A DNA stretch of 64,000 nt from positions 1 to 64,000 of the forward strand of contig NZ_JAVESS010000015.1 in NCBI RefSeq assembly GCF_034006445.1. The letters are read 5' to 3'. Under the pieces are notes generated by a model that was not told the DNA's origin, did no database searches, and saw only the letters and a list, made by a program, of their open reading frames with translations. Positions within the stretch are counted from its first letter, which is position 1. Each line of letters starts with the position of its first letter. Origin of the DNA: Desulfovibrio sp. (lineage in GTDB: Bacteria; Desulfobacterota; Desulfovibrionia; Desulfovibrionales; Desulfovibrionaceae). Shown piece after piece: positions 35,759 through 45,299 of this stretch. A program made the translations under genes and the position numbers.

Positions 35759-36732
35759 AGGTACCGCTCCAACTGGGGCGCAAAGTAGGCAAGCGTACGC
35801 CGCAGTCCCTCTGCCAGAGGAATCTTTGGTTTCCAGCCAAGCTCTTTACGGATGCTTGCGTCGTTGGAATAATAGTCACCGATATCAATTTTTTTTCGCT
35901 CTGCCGGAAACTCCCGTAGTTCATAATTTCCGCTGTTGTGCGCGGCAATGAGCGTTTCAGCGAGTTCGCGCAGGCTCACCACACTGTCACCGCCCAAATT
36001 GTAAACGCGTCCATTTGCCTTGGCACTTTCAGCCGCCAAAAGCAGGGCGTCAACGCAATCACCCACATAGGTAAAGTCGCGCAACTGCTCGCCCCCCCAG
36101 ACTTCAAAAGGCTTGCCTTCCAAAATCAGGCGAATCCATATGCCCACAAAGGTTTGACGAGCATCCTTGATGCGCATGCAGGGGCCATAGGTATTGGTCA
36201 AGCGTAGCACACAAGCACGCAGGCCGTAGACATTGTTGTACAGCAGGTGGTACCACTCGCCCGCAACCTTATGAATGCCGTTGATATCTACAGGGCGCAC
36301 AGGGTGATCTTCATCCACGGGCAGATAGTCTGGGCGGCCGTATATTTGTCGGGTGCCAGCAAAAACGATTTTTACGTCTGGGTTGTGAACGCGGCACGCC
36401 TCCAGAATGGAAAGCTGCGCTCTGGCGTTGATTTCAAGGTCTGTGAAGGGATCTGACATGGAGTCCATATGGCTGGTCTGCCCTGCCAGATTGAACAGAA
36501 AGTCTTGCCCCTGAATCAGGTGGCGCATGGCGTGGGGATCGCGCACATCCGTGATATTAAGAAAAATATTATTGCGGAATCCTTCCAGATTGGCCATATT
36601 GCCGCCATATTCTGGAATAAAACTGTCAGCGATGGTTACTGTCGCCCCTGCGTCCACAAGACGCCGGGCCAGATTCGAGCCGATAAAGCCCGCCCCGCCA
36701 GTGATAAGAACATTGGCCCCTGAAAAGTCCAC
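35755..36732 (-). CDS. NAD-dependent sugar epimerase/dehydratase (extended SDR), atypical active site
   Basis: The 325-aa protein has the SDR nucleotide motif TGGAGFIGS (11-19), NLAGQTSHMDSM and FAGTRQIYG (T127). Where YxxxK is expected it reads N151-G-I-H-K155, so the usual catalytic Tyr is replaced by Asn. RLTNTYGP and GEQLRDFTYVGD are normal. It is probably a nucleotide-sugar epimerase or reductase for the polysaccharide. The start appears to be GTG, six bases after GGGAG. Confidence 0.82.
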   Translation of the reverse strand: MDFSGANVLITGGAGFIGSNLARRLVDAGATVTIADSFIPEYGGNMANLEGFRNNIFLNITDVRDPHAMRHLIQGQDFLFNLAGQTSHMDSMSDPFTDLEINARAQLSILEACRVHNPDVKIVFAGTRQIYGRPDYLPVDEDHPVRPVDINGIHKVAGEWYHLLYNNVYGLRACVLRLTNTYGPCMRIKDARQTFVGIWIRLILEGKPFEVWGGEQLRDFTYVGDCVDALLLAAESAKANGRVYNLGGDSVVSLRELAETLIAAHNSGNYELREFPAERKKIDIGDYYSNDASIRKELGWKPKIPLAEGLRRTLAYFAPQLERYL

Positions 36733-36754
36733 ATCGACTCCCTATGTGCCTGTT

Positions 36755-37903
36755 TTATGCGCCAGCACCGCACCATTCCCGCACAGCCCCGCAAACCCGC
36801 TGAACCTCGGCTTCGCCAAGCTGCGGAAACATTGGTAGACTGACCAGTCCGTGCATGATTTCTTCAGTAACAGGAAGCCCCGCAGGCGCGAGGATACTAC
36901 GCGCTTTGTATGCAGGCTGCAAGTGTACGGGCTGTGGATAGTGGATGGCCGTGCCGATGCCTCTTTTGCGCAAAAAGTGCATAAGCGCATCTCTGTCTTT
37001 TGGGCAGCGCACAACGTATAAATGAAATACGGACTGCGCACAACTAGCTGTTTGTGGCAGTATCAGGTCGCTTGTGCCAAGCTCTTTTGCGTAGATCGCT
37101 GCCAGACGCTGCCGGGCTGCATTGTCTGCATCGAGATGGCGCAGTTGTATCTTCAAAATGGCGGCCTGAACCGGGTCAAGGCGGCTGTTGATGCCCGGAA
37201 GCGCACTGATATATCGCGCCTTCCAGCCATACTGGCGCAGGGCAGCCAGTTCGTCAGCCAATGTCGCGTTATTGGTGGCAACCGCGCCGCCATCGCCCAG
37301 CGCCCCCAGATTTTTTGTGGGATAGAAGCTGAAGGCGGCAGCAGCACCCATAGTTCCGACTTTACGCCCTTTATGGCATGCGCCGTGTGCCTGGGCGCAG
37401 TCCTCCAATACGGACAGGCCATGTTGGGCGGCAATGGACAAAATGGCGTCCATATCGCAGGGGTGCCCATAGAGATGTACGGGAATGACTACCGCTGGAG
37501 TCACCGCCGGGTGATGGTTTCGCAAATATGTTATGGCTTCATCCAGAGAAGAGGGCGACATGGTATAGGAGGCGGCATCAATATCAACCAAAACCGGCAC
37601 CCCCCCGGCGCGTTCAATCGCTGCCACTGTGGCCACAGCCGTGTGTGACACGGTAAAGACCGCCTTGCCTGCCCCAACACCCAGTGCCCGCAAGGCCAAC
37701 TCAATGGCATCTGTGCCGTTGGCGCAGGCGACGGTGTGTCCAAGGCCGAGCCAAGCGGAAAAATCTTTTTCAAAAGAGTCCACTTCCGGCCCAAGAATAT
37801 ATTGACCTGAATCAAAAAACCTGGCTACGCAATCCAGAATTTCCTGTCTGCGTTGGGCATAGGCAGCGTGGGGATTGGCGAAGGGAATAAAGGGGAGGGT
37901 CAT
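36755..37903 (-). CDS. DegT/DnrJ/EryC1-family sugar aminotransferase
   Basis: The 382-aa PLP enzyme has GPEVDSFEKDFSAWL, ANGTDAIELALRALGVG and EDCAQAHGA, with the Schiff-base Lys in SFYPTKNLGALGDGG. GWKARYISALPGINSRLDP is typical of sugar 3- or 4-aminotransferases. It would convert a keto-sugar nucleotide to an amino sugar. Its substrate is not clear, because the only dehydratase here makes GDP-4-keto-6-deoxymannose. It overlaps the preceding methyltransferase by ATGA. Confidence 0.9.
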   Translation of the reverse strand: MTLPFIPFANPHAAYAQRRQEILDCVARFFDSGQYILGPEVDSFEKDFSAWLGLGHTVACANGTDAIELALRALGVGAGKAVFTVSHTAVATVAAIERAGGVPVLVDIDAASYTMSPSSLDEAITYLRNHHPAVTPAVVIPVHLYGHPCDMDAILSIAAQHGLSVLEDCAQAHGACHKGRKVGTMGAAAAFSFYPTKNLGALGDGGAVATNNATLADELAALRQYGWKARYISALPGINSRLDPVQAAILKIQLRHLDADNAARQRLAAIYAKELGTSDLILPQTASCAQSVFHLYVVRCPKDRDALMHFLRKRGIGTAIHYPQPVHLQPAYKARSILAPAGLPVTEEIMHGLVSLPMFPQLGEAEVQRVCGAVREWCGAGA

Positions 37904-38646
37904 GTTCGCATCCGTTTAGCAAGAACCATGTTATCCATATATGTATTTGTATTTTGAGGGGTAATTTTTGAAAGCGCAGTGGCTGCAAGAGATACTGGAG
38001 CACATAAGAAGGCAGCAAGTAAAAGCTGCACTGATGGACGCTGGGTGCCAAATTTCAGAATGTCGTAGAGCCATGCCAAAAAAAGCTGTGCTGGAGCACG
38101 ACAGTCGCAGAGCAGGCGTTCTTGGCTCAAAATTTCAAATCCATTTTTTTCCAATATATTACGCAACCCGTTGGTTGTATAGCGTTGAAAATCATAGGGC
38201 ATTTCGTGCTCGGGCCACATAAAGGGCATGGTGAGTAACAAGTGGCCTTCAGGTCGTAAGATTCGTGCCCACTCAGATACAATTCGATCAGGGTTGGGAA
38301 CATGCTCAAGGGTCTGTGTGGAAAGCACGCTATCTATAGAGGCGTCATCTAAAGGAATTGTTTCGCCATTGTAGTAAATATCCGCCCGTTTATACATTCG
38401 ATTTTCCGGGCTATCATACTCAAGGCCAATATATTCAGTAGCGGAGGTCAGCAACGCGCGATATGGCCCCGTGCCACAGCCAAAATCAAGAGTGCGCCCC
38501 AAAAGATGCGGGGCATATTCACCGAGTTTATGATAAAGCGCTCGTCGGCAAAGCCAAAAGGGATTAACCAAAAAGCCTGCAAAAGAAGGATGGAATTGGT
38601 TGGTTGCGACAAATGAAAGGAGTAGATGTTTACTTTTTTGTAGCAT
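37900..38646 (-). CDS. SAM-dependent methyltransferase
   Basis: The 248-aa class I methyltransferase has motif I LDFGCGTGPYRALL, an acidic GLEYDSPENR, and VLSTQTLEHVPNPDRIVSEW typical of Methyltransf_11. LRPEGHLLLTMPFMWPEHEMPYDFQRYT follows, as seen in polysaccharide clusters. ATG at 38646 has GGAGAGAG upstream and overlaps the preceding gene by 17 bases; an upstream in-frame ATG is less likely. It probably methylates a sugar or chain end. Confidence 0.8.
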   Translation of the reverse strand: MLQKSKHLLLSFVATNQFHPSFAGFLVNPFWLCRRALYHKLGEYAPHLLGRTLDFGCGTGPYRALLTSATEYIGLEYDSPENRMYKRADIYYNGETIPLDDASIDSVLSTQTLEHVPNPDRIVSEWARILRPEGHLLLTMPFMWPEHEMPYDFQRYTTNGLRNILEKNGFEILSQERLLCDCRAPAQLFLAWLYDILKFGTQRPSVQLLLAAFLCAPVSLAATALSKITPQNTNTYMDNMVLAKRMRT

Positions 38647-40324
38647 GTAGCTCTCTCCGAATTGCAACAATTCCATAGAATCCAGGAGGATCAATGTGCG
38701 TGCTATGCTTGGGTAAGAGGCGATAGGACGAGTTTAAGATAGTAGAAATCTTTGTTTTATCCAGCCAGCGGCATGCATAGCTCGCCGGGTAAATTTCCGG
38801 GGGGACGTTTTGTACGGTTATTCGTTCACCTTTTTCTGCAAAAGGAGTTCGGTCAAGGATGATGGCTTGCGGATTCAGGGCGGCAGCCTGCTCCAGCAGG
38901 GTATAAGGGGATTCCAGATATTGCAACACGCTGGAAAACAGTACCACATCTACCGGCCCATTGGCGGCACAGGACTGCATGTCGGGCCAAAACTGCAATC
39001 CGTCAGAACTGAATTCTTCTCTGCCCCAGGCCACAACGTGCGGCTGCTCCACCACATTCCAGGAAAGGGTGTCCAAATTTTGCAGCAGTGGCTTGTGTTG
39101 CCAGTAGGTGCTACCGAACGCGCCGCCAAAATCAAGAACCCGCAAGCGCCCCTTGTTCCAGGCAGCTACGCTCATGAGGGCTGAAAGTAGGGGCAGGTTA
39201 TACTCTTCATGATAAAAGCAAACGGAATCGCGCTCCCATAGTGCCTTGCCGGCACGCACCGCCCGGGCTGCATCGCGAACCCTTACAAAAATAGCATCCT
39301 GATCGTAGCCGGAGGAAGCCGCTACTGCAGTTGCCCAGTCGGGGTAGTCGCCCTGCCATGTCACTGTTTGTACAGTGTGGCTGCGGTGGCGGAATTTCTG
39401 TATGCAGCGCAACAGGACGGGGGGTAAAAAATCCTTAAGTAAGGATTTACCTTTGGCTCGAAAAGAATTTGCTGCGTCGTTACCGTGCTTGTAAAAATTC
39501 ATTTGAGCCTGCCGCATGACAAGACTCTCTATTACTTGCTGTGGGACAATCTCTGCAGTTCTTTTTGCAAACGGAGCACTGTATGATGTTTTTTTGCTAC
39601 AATGCGTCCCTGACGAGTCAAAGCCGATATTTTGCACCAACGAGTGTTCCGGGTAAAGTGTATACATATCAGCCAAAAAAGCTGAGGCATGCCAGCGCAC
39701 AGCCCAGGAACTGACTCTTTTTTCAATAGTGTCCCGCAGCATTCCTGTATAGTTGTATGTCCCATCAAGGTCAAAAGCTGCAGCCAGATCGCGCTTGTAT
39801 AATTGCATCAAAAGCTTGCCCGCATCCGGCTCAAAAGCGTTCCAGGCGCGTTTCCATGTGCCCCAGCCCCAACAGTCCGCGCCACGCAAAAAGAAGGTCT
39901 TGGGTGGATCGGTCACAGTATGAGGAAAGCACCACCCGTGAATGGAGGCTACTTTAGGGTTGGCGGCATAGACATCCAGGCCCTGGTTCATATATTGTAA
40001 GAAAAATTGGGATGTTATAAGGTCGTCCTCCAAAACGATAATGCGATCATGCTTCTCAAGAACGTCTGTGACACCAGTGATTATGCTGGTGGCCAAACCA
40101 TAATTTTTTTCGCGTTCCACCACGGTCACACTGTGAAACCCGGATGCAGCGCGGGCTATCGTTCGGACAGCCTCTGTACGCGGTCTTTCTTCATCAGTGC
40201 GCGGCCCGTCACAAAAAATGGTTATATCACTTTCAGCTGCCAAGTCGTTGGCGGCCAGAGCATCTAGGGAGCGGCGCAGGTGCCCTGGCCGATTGAACGC
40301 GAAAATGGCAATGGGCACACACAT
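38630..40324 (-). CDS. Fused glycosyltransferase 2 and TIGR04325-type methyltransferase
   Basis: The 564-aa protein joins two enzymes. Residues about 1-300 form a GT2/GT-A domain (IAIFAFNRPGHLRRSLDALA, ITIFCDGPRTDEE, IIVLEDDLITSQFFLQYMN). Residues about 330-560 form a putative methyltransferase of the TIGR04325 type (LRVLDFGGAFGSTYW, LSWNVVEQPHVVAWG, DVVLFSSVLQYLESP, ILDRTPF). The two normally occur as separate genes in polysaccharide loci. It may add a sugar and methylate it in one step. Confidence 0.82.
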   Translation of the reverse strand: MCVPIAIFAFNRPGHLRRSLDALAANDLAAESDITIFCDGPRTDEERPRTEAVRTIARAASGFHSVTVVEREKNYGLATSIITGVTDVLEKHDRIIVLEDDLITSQFFLQYMNQGLDVYAANPKVASIHGWCFPHTVTDPPKTFFLRGADCWGWGTWKRAWNAFEPDAGKLLMQLYKRDLAAAFDLDGTYNYTGMLRDTIEKRVSSWAVRWHASAFLADMYTLYPEHSLVQNIGFDSSGTHCSKKTSYSAPFAKRTAEIVPQQVIESLVMRQAQMNFYKHGNDAANSFRAKGKSLLKDFLPPVLLRCIQKFRHRSHTVQTVTWQGDYPDWATAVAASSGYDQDAIFVRVRDAARAVRAGKALWERDSVCFYHEEYNLPLLSALMSVAAWNKGRLRVLDFGGAFGSTYWQHKPLLQNLDTLSWNVVEQPHVVAWGREEFSSDGLQFWPDMQSCAANGPVDVVLFSSVLQYLESPYTLLEQAAALNPQAIILDRTPFAEKGERITVQNVPPEIYPASYACRWLDKTKISTILNSSYRLLPKHSTHIDPPGFYGIVAIRRELHATKK

Positions 40325-40330
40325 TGTATT

Positions 40331-41032
40331 TCACACTCCTCGTTGAGGAGCACAGCCAAACGTACTCGCGCTGTCTGAGATTACTGCGTAACGGGAAAAG
40401 GATGTCAAATGGACATTGTGTAAGCGCTTTGCCCATTCTTCCGCAAGCTGCTTCTCTTCATTTCTGTCTGTATCGTGAAAAAAAATGGCAAAAGAATCAC
40501 ATAAATAATCTTTAATTATTGGCATTGATTCTAATCGAGTAAAATCGTGTCCACTCGCAGGTCCGTCTATAATGGCACAGTCAAATTTTTCTTTTTCAGA
40601 AAAAATACGCTGTTGTGTTTCAGTTATATCTCCATATACGCCCGGCTTTATGGGGTTTAAGACAAATTTAATGTACTGGTCAACGCAATCACGCACAGCT
40701 ATTTGTTTAACAATGTTTTGCCACTCCTTACTTTGATCTATCGTTGTTATATTTAAATTAATAGAGTTGATTTTAGCCAACCTAGCTAAAACGATTGTGG
40801 TCACGCCTGAACCGAATTCGATAATATTCCGCCTGTTGTTTATGCAAATTTCATTCGAAATATGACATAAAAATTCTGGCCCAGTTGCCCAATCCGTCAG
40901 CGGCAGGTATGTCCAATTTGCAAACAACGGTGTAAGCTGATGTGAAAATCTTGTTGCTGCAATTTGCTCTGCAATGTCCGCGAAAGCAAAACGGGCCAAC
41001 TTTCGAATGAATTTTTTTATCCGACTACGCAT
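40331..41032 (-). CDS. Putative class I SAM methyltransferase
   Basis: The 233-aa protein has IIEFGSGVTTIVLARLA as motif I, ITTIDQSKEW after strand 2 and FDCAIIDGPASGHDF as motif IV. It ends in a C-terminal domain with HDTDRNEEK. It is AT-rich. ATG at 41032 follows GGAGGA and lies in the 3' end of the upstream ABC gene. It may methylate a sugar or the chain terminus recognised by Wzt. Confidence 0.72.
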   Translation of the reverse strand: MRSRIKKFIRKLARFAFADIAEQIAATRFSHQLTPLFANWTYLPLTDWATGPEFLCHISNEICINNRRNIIEFGSGVTTIVLARLAKINSINLNITTIDQSKEWQNIVKQIAVRDCVDQYIKFVLNPIKPGVYGDITETQQRIFSEKEKFDCAIIDGPASGHDFTRLESMPIIKDYLCDSFAIFFHDTDRNEEKQLAEEWAKRLHNVHLTSFSRYAVISDSASTFGCAPQRGV

Positions 41033-42251
41033 CAAGGTCCTCCATATAAAAGTCACAGCAAGTGGATGTCTGCTGCGGAGAGGGCAATACGCCGTTTTTG
41101 TAATATATCCCAGACTCTACAGCCACATGATATTCTTGCACCCAGTCTATTATTTCAGAACCTTTATGAGCAAAAAAATTGAGGGAATAAACACCTGCGA
41201 CAAGGGGAAACTTGGGAAAAACAAAATGAAAATCGCCTCTACGCGAGGAGTGAGGGAACAAGGTCGAACTCGCCCACAATACGGACTGCTGCCTAGAATC
41301 CATCATTCGTATGTCAACATCCATTTCATGCAATAAGGATTCTTTAATTTCGCCGTACTCTAAAACAATATGCACATTACTACCAGTAGCTGCTGCACAG
41401 CGGACATTATCTTTGACAGAATAAAAGGATATTGTTTTTAGCCGTGCGGCTCCATTGCCTTTTCTTGGCATATTTTTTATATTAGAACCGTACAGTTTTT
41501 TATCAAATGCATAAGAACGAATAACTTTATCAATAGGGCCTGAGTCTTTAATGGTTCCGTCACTGAGAAAAAAACCAAGGTTGCATAACGATGCAGTTGC
41601 TCCAATATTATGGCTTACAAATAAAACTGTCTTTCCCTCTCTGCCCGCATCTTCCATCTTGCCTAAACATTTTTTCTGAAATTCGGCATCGCCCACGGCC
41701 AGCACTTCATCCACGATCAGGATTTCAGGCTCAAGGTGGGCAGCAACAGCAAAAGCAAGGCGTACATACATGCCTGAAGAGTAGCGCTTTACCGGAGTAT
41801 CCAGAAACTTTTCAACACCGGCAAAGTCCACAATTTCATCAAACTTGCGGCGAACTTCGGCACGGCTCATGCCCAAGATAGCGCCATTGAGGAAAATGTT
41901 TTCCCGGCCAGTCAGTTCAGGGTGAAAGCCCGTGCCAACTTCAAGCAGGCTGGCAACACGGCCTCGCAAGGTAATGCGGCCCGTCGTCGGCTCGGTGATG
42001 CGTGAAAGTAGTTTGAGCAGGGTCGATTTGCCCGCGCCATTGCGTCCGATAATGCCAACACGGTCGCCGGGCATGACGTCAAAGCTAACGTCCTTGAGCG
42101 CCCAGAATTCTTCCTGACTTTGGCCGCCCCTGTGCAACAAGCGCTTGGGCAGCTGAAAAATTTCTTCGCGCAACGACTTGTAGCGCGTTTGGCCTTCATG
42201 CCGGATAGTATAGCTCTTGCCGAGCCCTTCAACGGAGATAATGGGTTTCAT
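41025..42251 (-). CDS. wzt: Polysaccharide ABC exporter ATPase (Wzt-type)
   Basis: The 408-aa protein has an ATPase domain (1-about 245) with Walker A GRNGAGKS (69-76), signature YSSGM and Walker B ILIVDEVLAVGD. The C-terminal extension (about 260-408) is the sugar-binding domain of Wzt that recognises the modified chain end. It drives export of undecaprenyl-linked O-polysaccharide with the Wzm permease encoded next to it. The adjacent methyltransferases could make the chain-terminating mark. Confidence 0.92.
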   Translation of the reverse strand: MKPIISVEGLGKSYTIRHEGQTRYKSLREEIFQLPKRLLHRGGQSQEEFWALKDVSFDVMPGDRVGIIGRNGAGKSTLLKLLSRITEPTTGRITLRGRVASLLEVGTGFHPELTGRENIFLNGAILGMSRAEVRRKFDEIVDFAGVEKFLDTPVKRYSSGMYVRLAFAVAAHLEPEILIVDEVLAVGDAEFQKKCLGKMEDAGREGKTVLFVSHNIGATASLCNLGFFLSDGTIKDSGPIDKVIRSYAFDKKLYGSNIKNMPRKGNGAARLKTISFYSVKDNVRCAAATGSNVHIVLEYGEIKESLLHEMDVDIRMMDSRQQSVLWASSTLFPHSSRRGDFHFVFPKFPLVAGVYSLNFFAHKGSEIIDWVQEYHVAVESGIYYKNGVLPSPQQTSTCCDFYMEDLDA

Positions 42252-42260
42252 ATACGTATC

Positions 42261-43082
42261 CTAAATCACGTCCGCGAAGGTGCGCTCAGTCTTACGAAAA
42301 ATCTTGATGCCCAAAAACAGAAAAATAATTGCACAAACAATGCTTATACACAGCGCCCGCTGCGGAAATTCGATGGAGCCCAACACCGCCCAGCGAAACC
42401 CGTCAATAACGCCAACCATAGGGTTGCATTCATAGAGCAGACGCCATTTTTCAGGCACAATGCTGGACGAGAAGCCCACGGGCGAAAGGTACAGGCCAAA
42501 CTGGGTGATGAAGGGGACAATGATGCGAAAGTCCCGGTACGTCACATTCAGCGCGCAAAGAATCAGCCCCGGACCAAGGGCCACAAGGGCAGCCAGAAAC
42601 GTCAGCGGCACAACAGCAAAAAATTGTATGGGCGGAAGGTACTGATACCACAGCATCATGGCGCACAGCAGCACAAAGGATATGGCGAAGTCCACCACAG
42701 CCACACCAATGGTGGCGGTCGGGACGATGACTCTGGGAAAATACACCTTTGAAACAAGGTTGCTGTTAACAACAAGGCTGTTGGCCGTGGCCGCGATGGC
42801 TGTGGCGAATAGCTGCCAGGGCAGCATGGCCGCAAAAACCATCAAGGGATACGGAGCTGAGCCTTCGGAAGGCAGCTTTGCCACCTTTGCAAACACAAAG
42901 GTAAAGGCCGCCATGGTCAGCAGCGGACGCAGCACAGCCCACAATATGCCCACCACAGTCTGTTTGTACTGCACGGCCACGTCGCGCCACGTTAGAATGA
43001 GAAAAAGCTCCCGGTAGCGCCACAGGTCTTTCCAGTACTGGCGTTCGGCGCGACCTGCTTCAATAACAAGTTCATGTGACAT
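42261..43082 (-). CDS. wzm: Polysaccharide ABC exporter permease (Wzm-type)
   Basis: The 273-aa ABC-2 type membrane protein begins with an amphipathic N-terminus (DLWRYRELFLILTWRDVAVQYK), which is the family signature, then six hydrophobic segments. PFITQFGLYLSPVGF is typical of O-antigen/teichoic acid exporters. The ATPase gene follows nine bases downstream. Confidence 0.92.
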   Translation of the reverse strand: MSHELVIEAGRAERQYWKDLWRYRELFLILTWRDVAVQYKQTVVGILWAVLRPLLTMAAFTFVFAKVAKLPSEGSAPYPLMVFAAMLPWQLFATAIAATANSLVVNSNLVSKVYFPRVIVPTATIGVAVVDFAISFVLLCAMMLWYQYLPPIQFFAVVPLTFLAALVALGPGLILCALNVTYRDFRIIVPFITQFGLYLSPVGFSSSIVPEKWRLLYECNPMVGVIDGFRWAVLGSIEFPQRALCISIVCAIIFLFLGIKIFRKTERTFADVI

Positions 43083-43087
43083 GGATG

Positions 43088-44029
43088 CTAATGGCCTCGT
43101 TTATGCTGGTTTTGCAAAAAATCGTTGTACGCGTCACGCAGGCCTTCTTCCAACCTCACGCGGGGCTGCCAGCCCATACTGAAAATTTTGCTGCAATCCA
43201 GGAGTTTGCGCGGCGTACCATCGGGCTTTGTGGGGTCAGTGTCAATCGTGCCAACAAAGCCCACAATCCTGGCAATAAGCCGGGCGGCCTCAAGGATGCT
43301 GATGTCAGAGCCGCAGCCCACATTGACGTGTTCAAAATCCGAATAGTTTTCCAGCAGAAATACGCAGGCCTCGGCCATATCATCCACATACAGGAATTCG
43401 CGTAAAGCGTTGCCCGAACCCCAAATGGTCACTTTCTCGGCTCCGGCCATCTTGGCTTCGTGAAAGCGCCGGATAAGCGCGGGGATCACATGGCTGTTTT
43501 CCGGATGATAATTGTCTCCGGGACCATACAGATTGGTGGGCATGGCGCTGATGGCGTCAAAACCGTACTGCCTGCGGTAGGCCTGGCACATCTTGATGCC
43601 CGCGATCTTCGCGAGGGCGTAGGCATCGTTGGTGGGTTCCAGCGGCCCGGTGAGCAGATACTCCTCCTTGATGGGCTGTGGGCACATCTTGGGATAAATG
43701 CACGACGACCCCAAAAACAGCAGCTTCTTGCAGGCGTTGCGGCAGGCGCTGTCAATGACGTTATTCTGTATCTGCAGGTTTTGGTAGATAAACTCCGCCG
43801 GATAGGTGGCATTGGCATGGATGCCGCCCACCTTGGCCGCAGCAAGCACCACAATGTCAGGCTTGTACTGCGCAAAAAAATCCCGCACCGAGGCCTGATC
43901 GCACAGATCCAGCTCCGCATGTGTGCGCGTGAGCAGATTTTTATAGCCAGCGCACGCCAGAGCCCGGCATATGGCACTGCCCACAAGGCCGCGGTGTCCG
44001 GCTACATAGATACGTGAATCTTTGTCCAT
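43088..44029 (-). CDS. fcl: GDP-L-fucose synthase
   Basis: The 313-aa extended SDR has [13 protein letters not shown] (9-21), LGSSCIYP and catalytic YALAK, with [20 protein letters not shown] characteristic of GDP-4-keto-6-deoxy-mannose epimerase-reductases. It completes GDP-L-fucose synthesis using NADPH after Gmd, which is encoded six bases upstream. Confidence 0.95.
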   Translation of the reverse strand: MDKDSRIYVAGHRGLVGSAICRALACAGYKNLLTRTHAELDLCDQASVRDFFAQYKPDIVVLAAAKVGGIHANATYPAEFIYQNLQIQNNVIDSACRNACKKLLFLGSSCIYPKMCPQPIKEEYLLTGPLEPTNDAYALAKIAGIKMCQAYRRQYGFDAISAMPTNLYGPGDNYHPENSHVIPALIRRFHEAKMAGAEKVTIWGSGNALREFLYVDDMAEACVFLLENYSDFEHVNVGCGSDISILEAARLIARIVGFVGTIDTDPTKPDGTPRKLLDCSKIFSMGWQPRVRLEEGLRDAYNDFLQNQHKRGH

Positions 44030-44035
44030 GCGGGC

Positions 44036-45184
44036 TTACTCGTTATGGCTGAACGTCTTGAATCCAGCCACTTTGCACACGGCGTCGCGCATGCTGAGGG
44101 CCAGATCTTCTCGTGCCATTTCGGCCACCATATCTTCAAAGGTCGTGCGCGGCTCCCAGCCCAGTTTTTCCTTGGCTCTGGCCGGATTGCCCAGCAGGGT
44201 TTCCACCTCTGTGGGGCGGAAGTAGCGCGGGTCTACCCGCACAATGACATCGCCGGGTTTGACGTGGCACTCCAGCCCCTGACGGTTGCCAGCGGCCTGT
44301 TGCAGCCTGACCACGTCTACGGCGGCGACCGTGCCGGTCTCGTCTACGCCTTTGCCCTGCCATGTGAGCGTCAGTCCCATTTCTGCCGCTGCCGCATTGA
44401 CAAAGTCCCGCACAGAAAACTGCCGCCCCGTGGCAATAACAAAATCCTCTGGCTTTTCCTGTTGCAGCATGAGCCACTGCATCTCCACATAATCGCGGGC
44501 ATGCCCCCAGTCGCGCTTGGCATCCATATTGCCGAGATAGAGGCAATCCTGAAGACCCAGCACCATACGGGAAAGCGCGCGGGTGATCTTGCGCGTCACA
44601 AAGGTTTCGCCGCGGATGGGGGATTCGTGATTGAAAAGGATGCCATTGCAGGCGTACATGCCATAGGCTTCACGGTAGTTGACCGTAATCCAGTAGGCGT
44701 AGAGTTTGGCGCAGGCGTAAGGCGAACGGGGGTAGAAAGGCGTTTTTTCGGTTTGCGGCACTTCCTGAACCAGACCAAAAAGTTCGGAGGTAGACGCCTG
44801 ATAAAATTTTGTTTTTCCTGTCAGTCCGGCAATCCGGATGGCCTCCAGCAGGCGCAACGTGCCCAGAGCGTCCACATCCGCCGTATATTCCGGCGATTCA
44901 AAGGACACCTGAACATGGCTTTGCGCAGCCAGATTGTACACCTCGTCCGGCTGCACTTCCTGCATGATGCGGATAAGGTTGCTGGAATCGCTCAGGTCGC
45001 CATAATGCAGTATAAAATGTCGAGCGTTGGTGTGAGGGTCCTGATAGAGATGGTCAATGCGGTCTGTGTTAAAGAGCGAGGCGCGGCGTTTGATGCCGTG
45101 CACTTCATAACCCTTGTGCAACAGAAATTCTGCCAGATAGGCGCCATCCTGACCAGTGATGCCCGTTATAAGCGCTTTTTTCAT
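44036..45184 (-). CDS. gmd: GDP-mannose 4,6-dehydratase
   Basis: The 382-aa SDR has [52 protein letters not shown] and [20 protein letters not shown]. It forms GDP-4-keto-6-deoxy-D-mannose from GDP-mannose. It is followed by fcl and preceded by manC in a standard GDP-fucose cassette. Confidence 0.97.
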   Translation of the reverse strand: MKKALITGITGQDGAYLAEFLLHKGYEVHGIKRRASLFNTDRIDHLYQDPHTNARHFILHYGDLSDSSNLIRIMQEVQPDEVYNLAAQSHVQVSFESPEYTADVDALGTLRLLEAIRIAGLTGKTKFYQASTSELFGLVQEVPQTEKTPFYPRSPYACAKLYAYWITVNYREAYGMYACNGILFNHESPIRGETFVTRKITRALSRMVLGLQDCLYLGNMDAKRDWGHARDYVEMQWLMLQQEKPEDFVIATGRQFSVRDFVNAAAAEMGLTLTWQGKGVDETGTVAAVDVVRLQQAAGNRQGLECHVKPGDVIVRVDPRYFRPTEVETLLGNPARAKEKLGWEPRTTFEDMVAEMAREDLALSMRDAVCKVAGFKTFSHNE

Positions 45185-45299
45185 AATTCTATAGTGTAAC
45201 TACGTATAGTCTTGTGTTGTTGGGTTGGCGGTTAAAAAGTCAAACGAATAAACATACTCATTATTGCAACTATTGTCTACTCGGCAGCCTGTGGGGCAT

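Noticed and set aside
44045..45199. 384-aa plus-strand open frame
   Set aside because: Antisense to gmd, which has clear SDR motifs.
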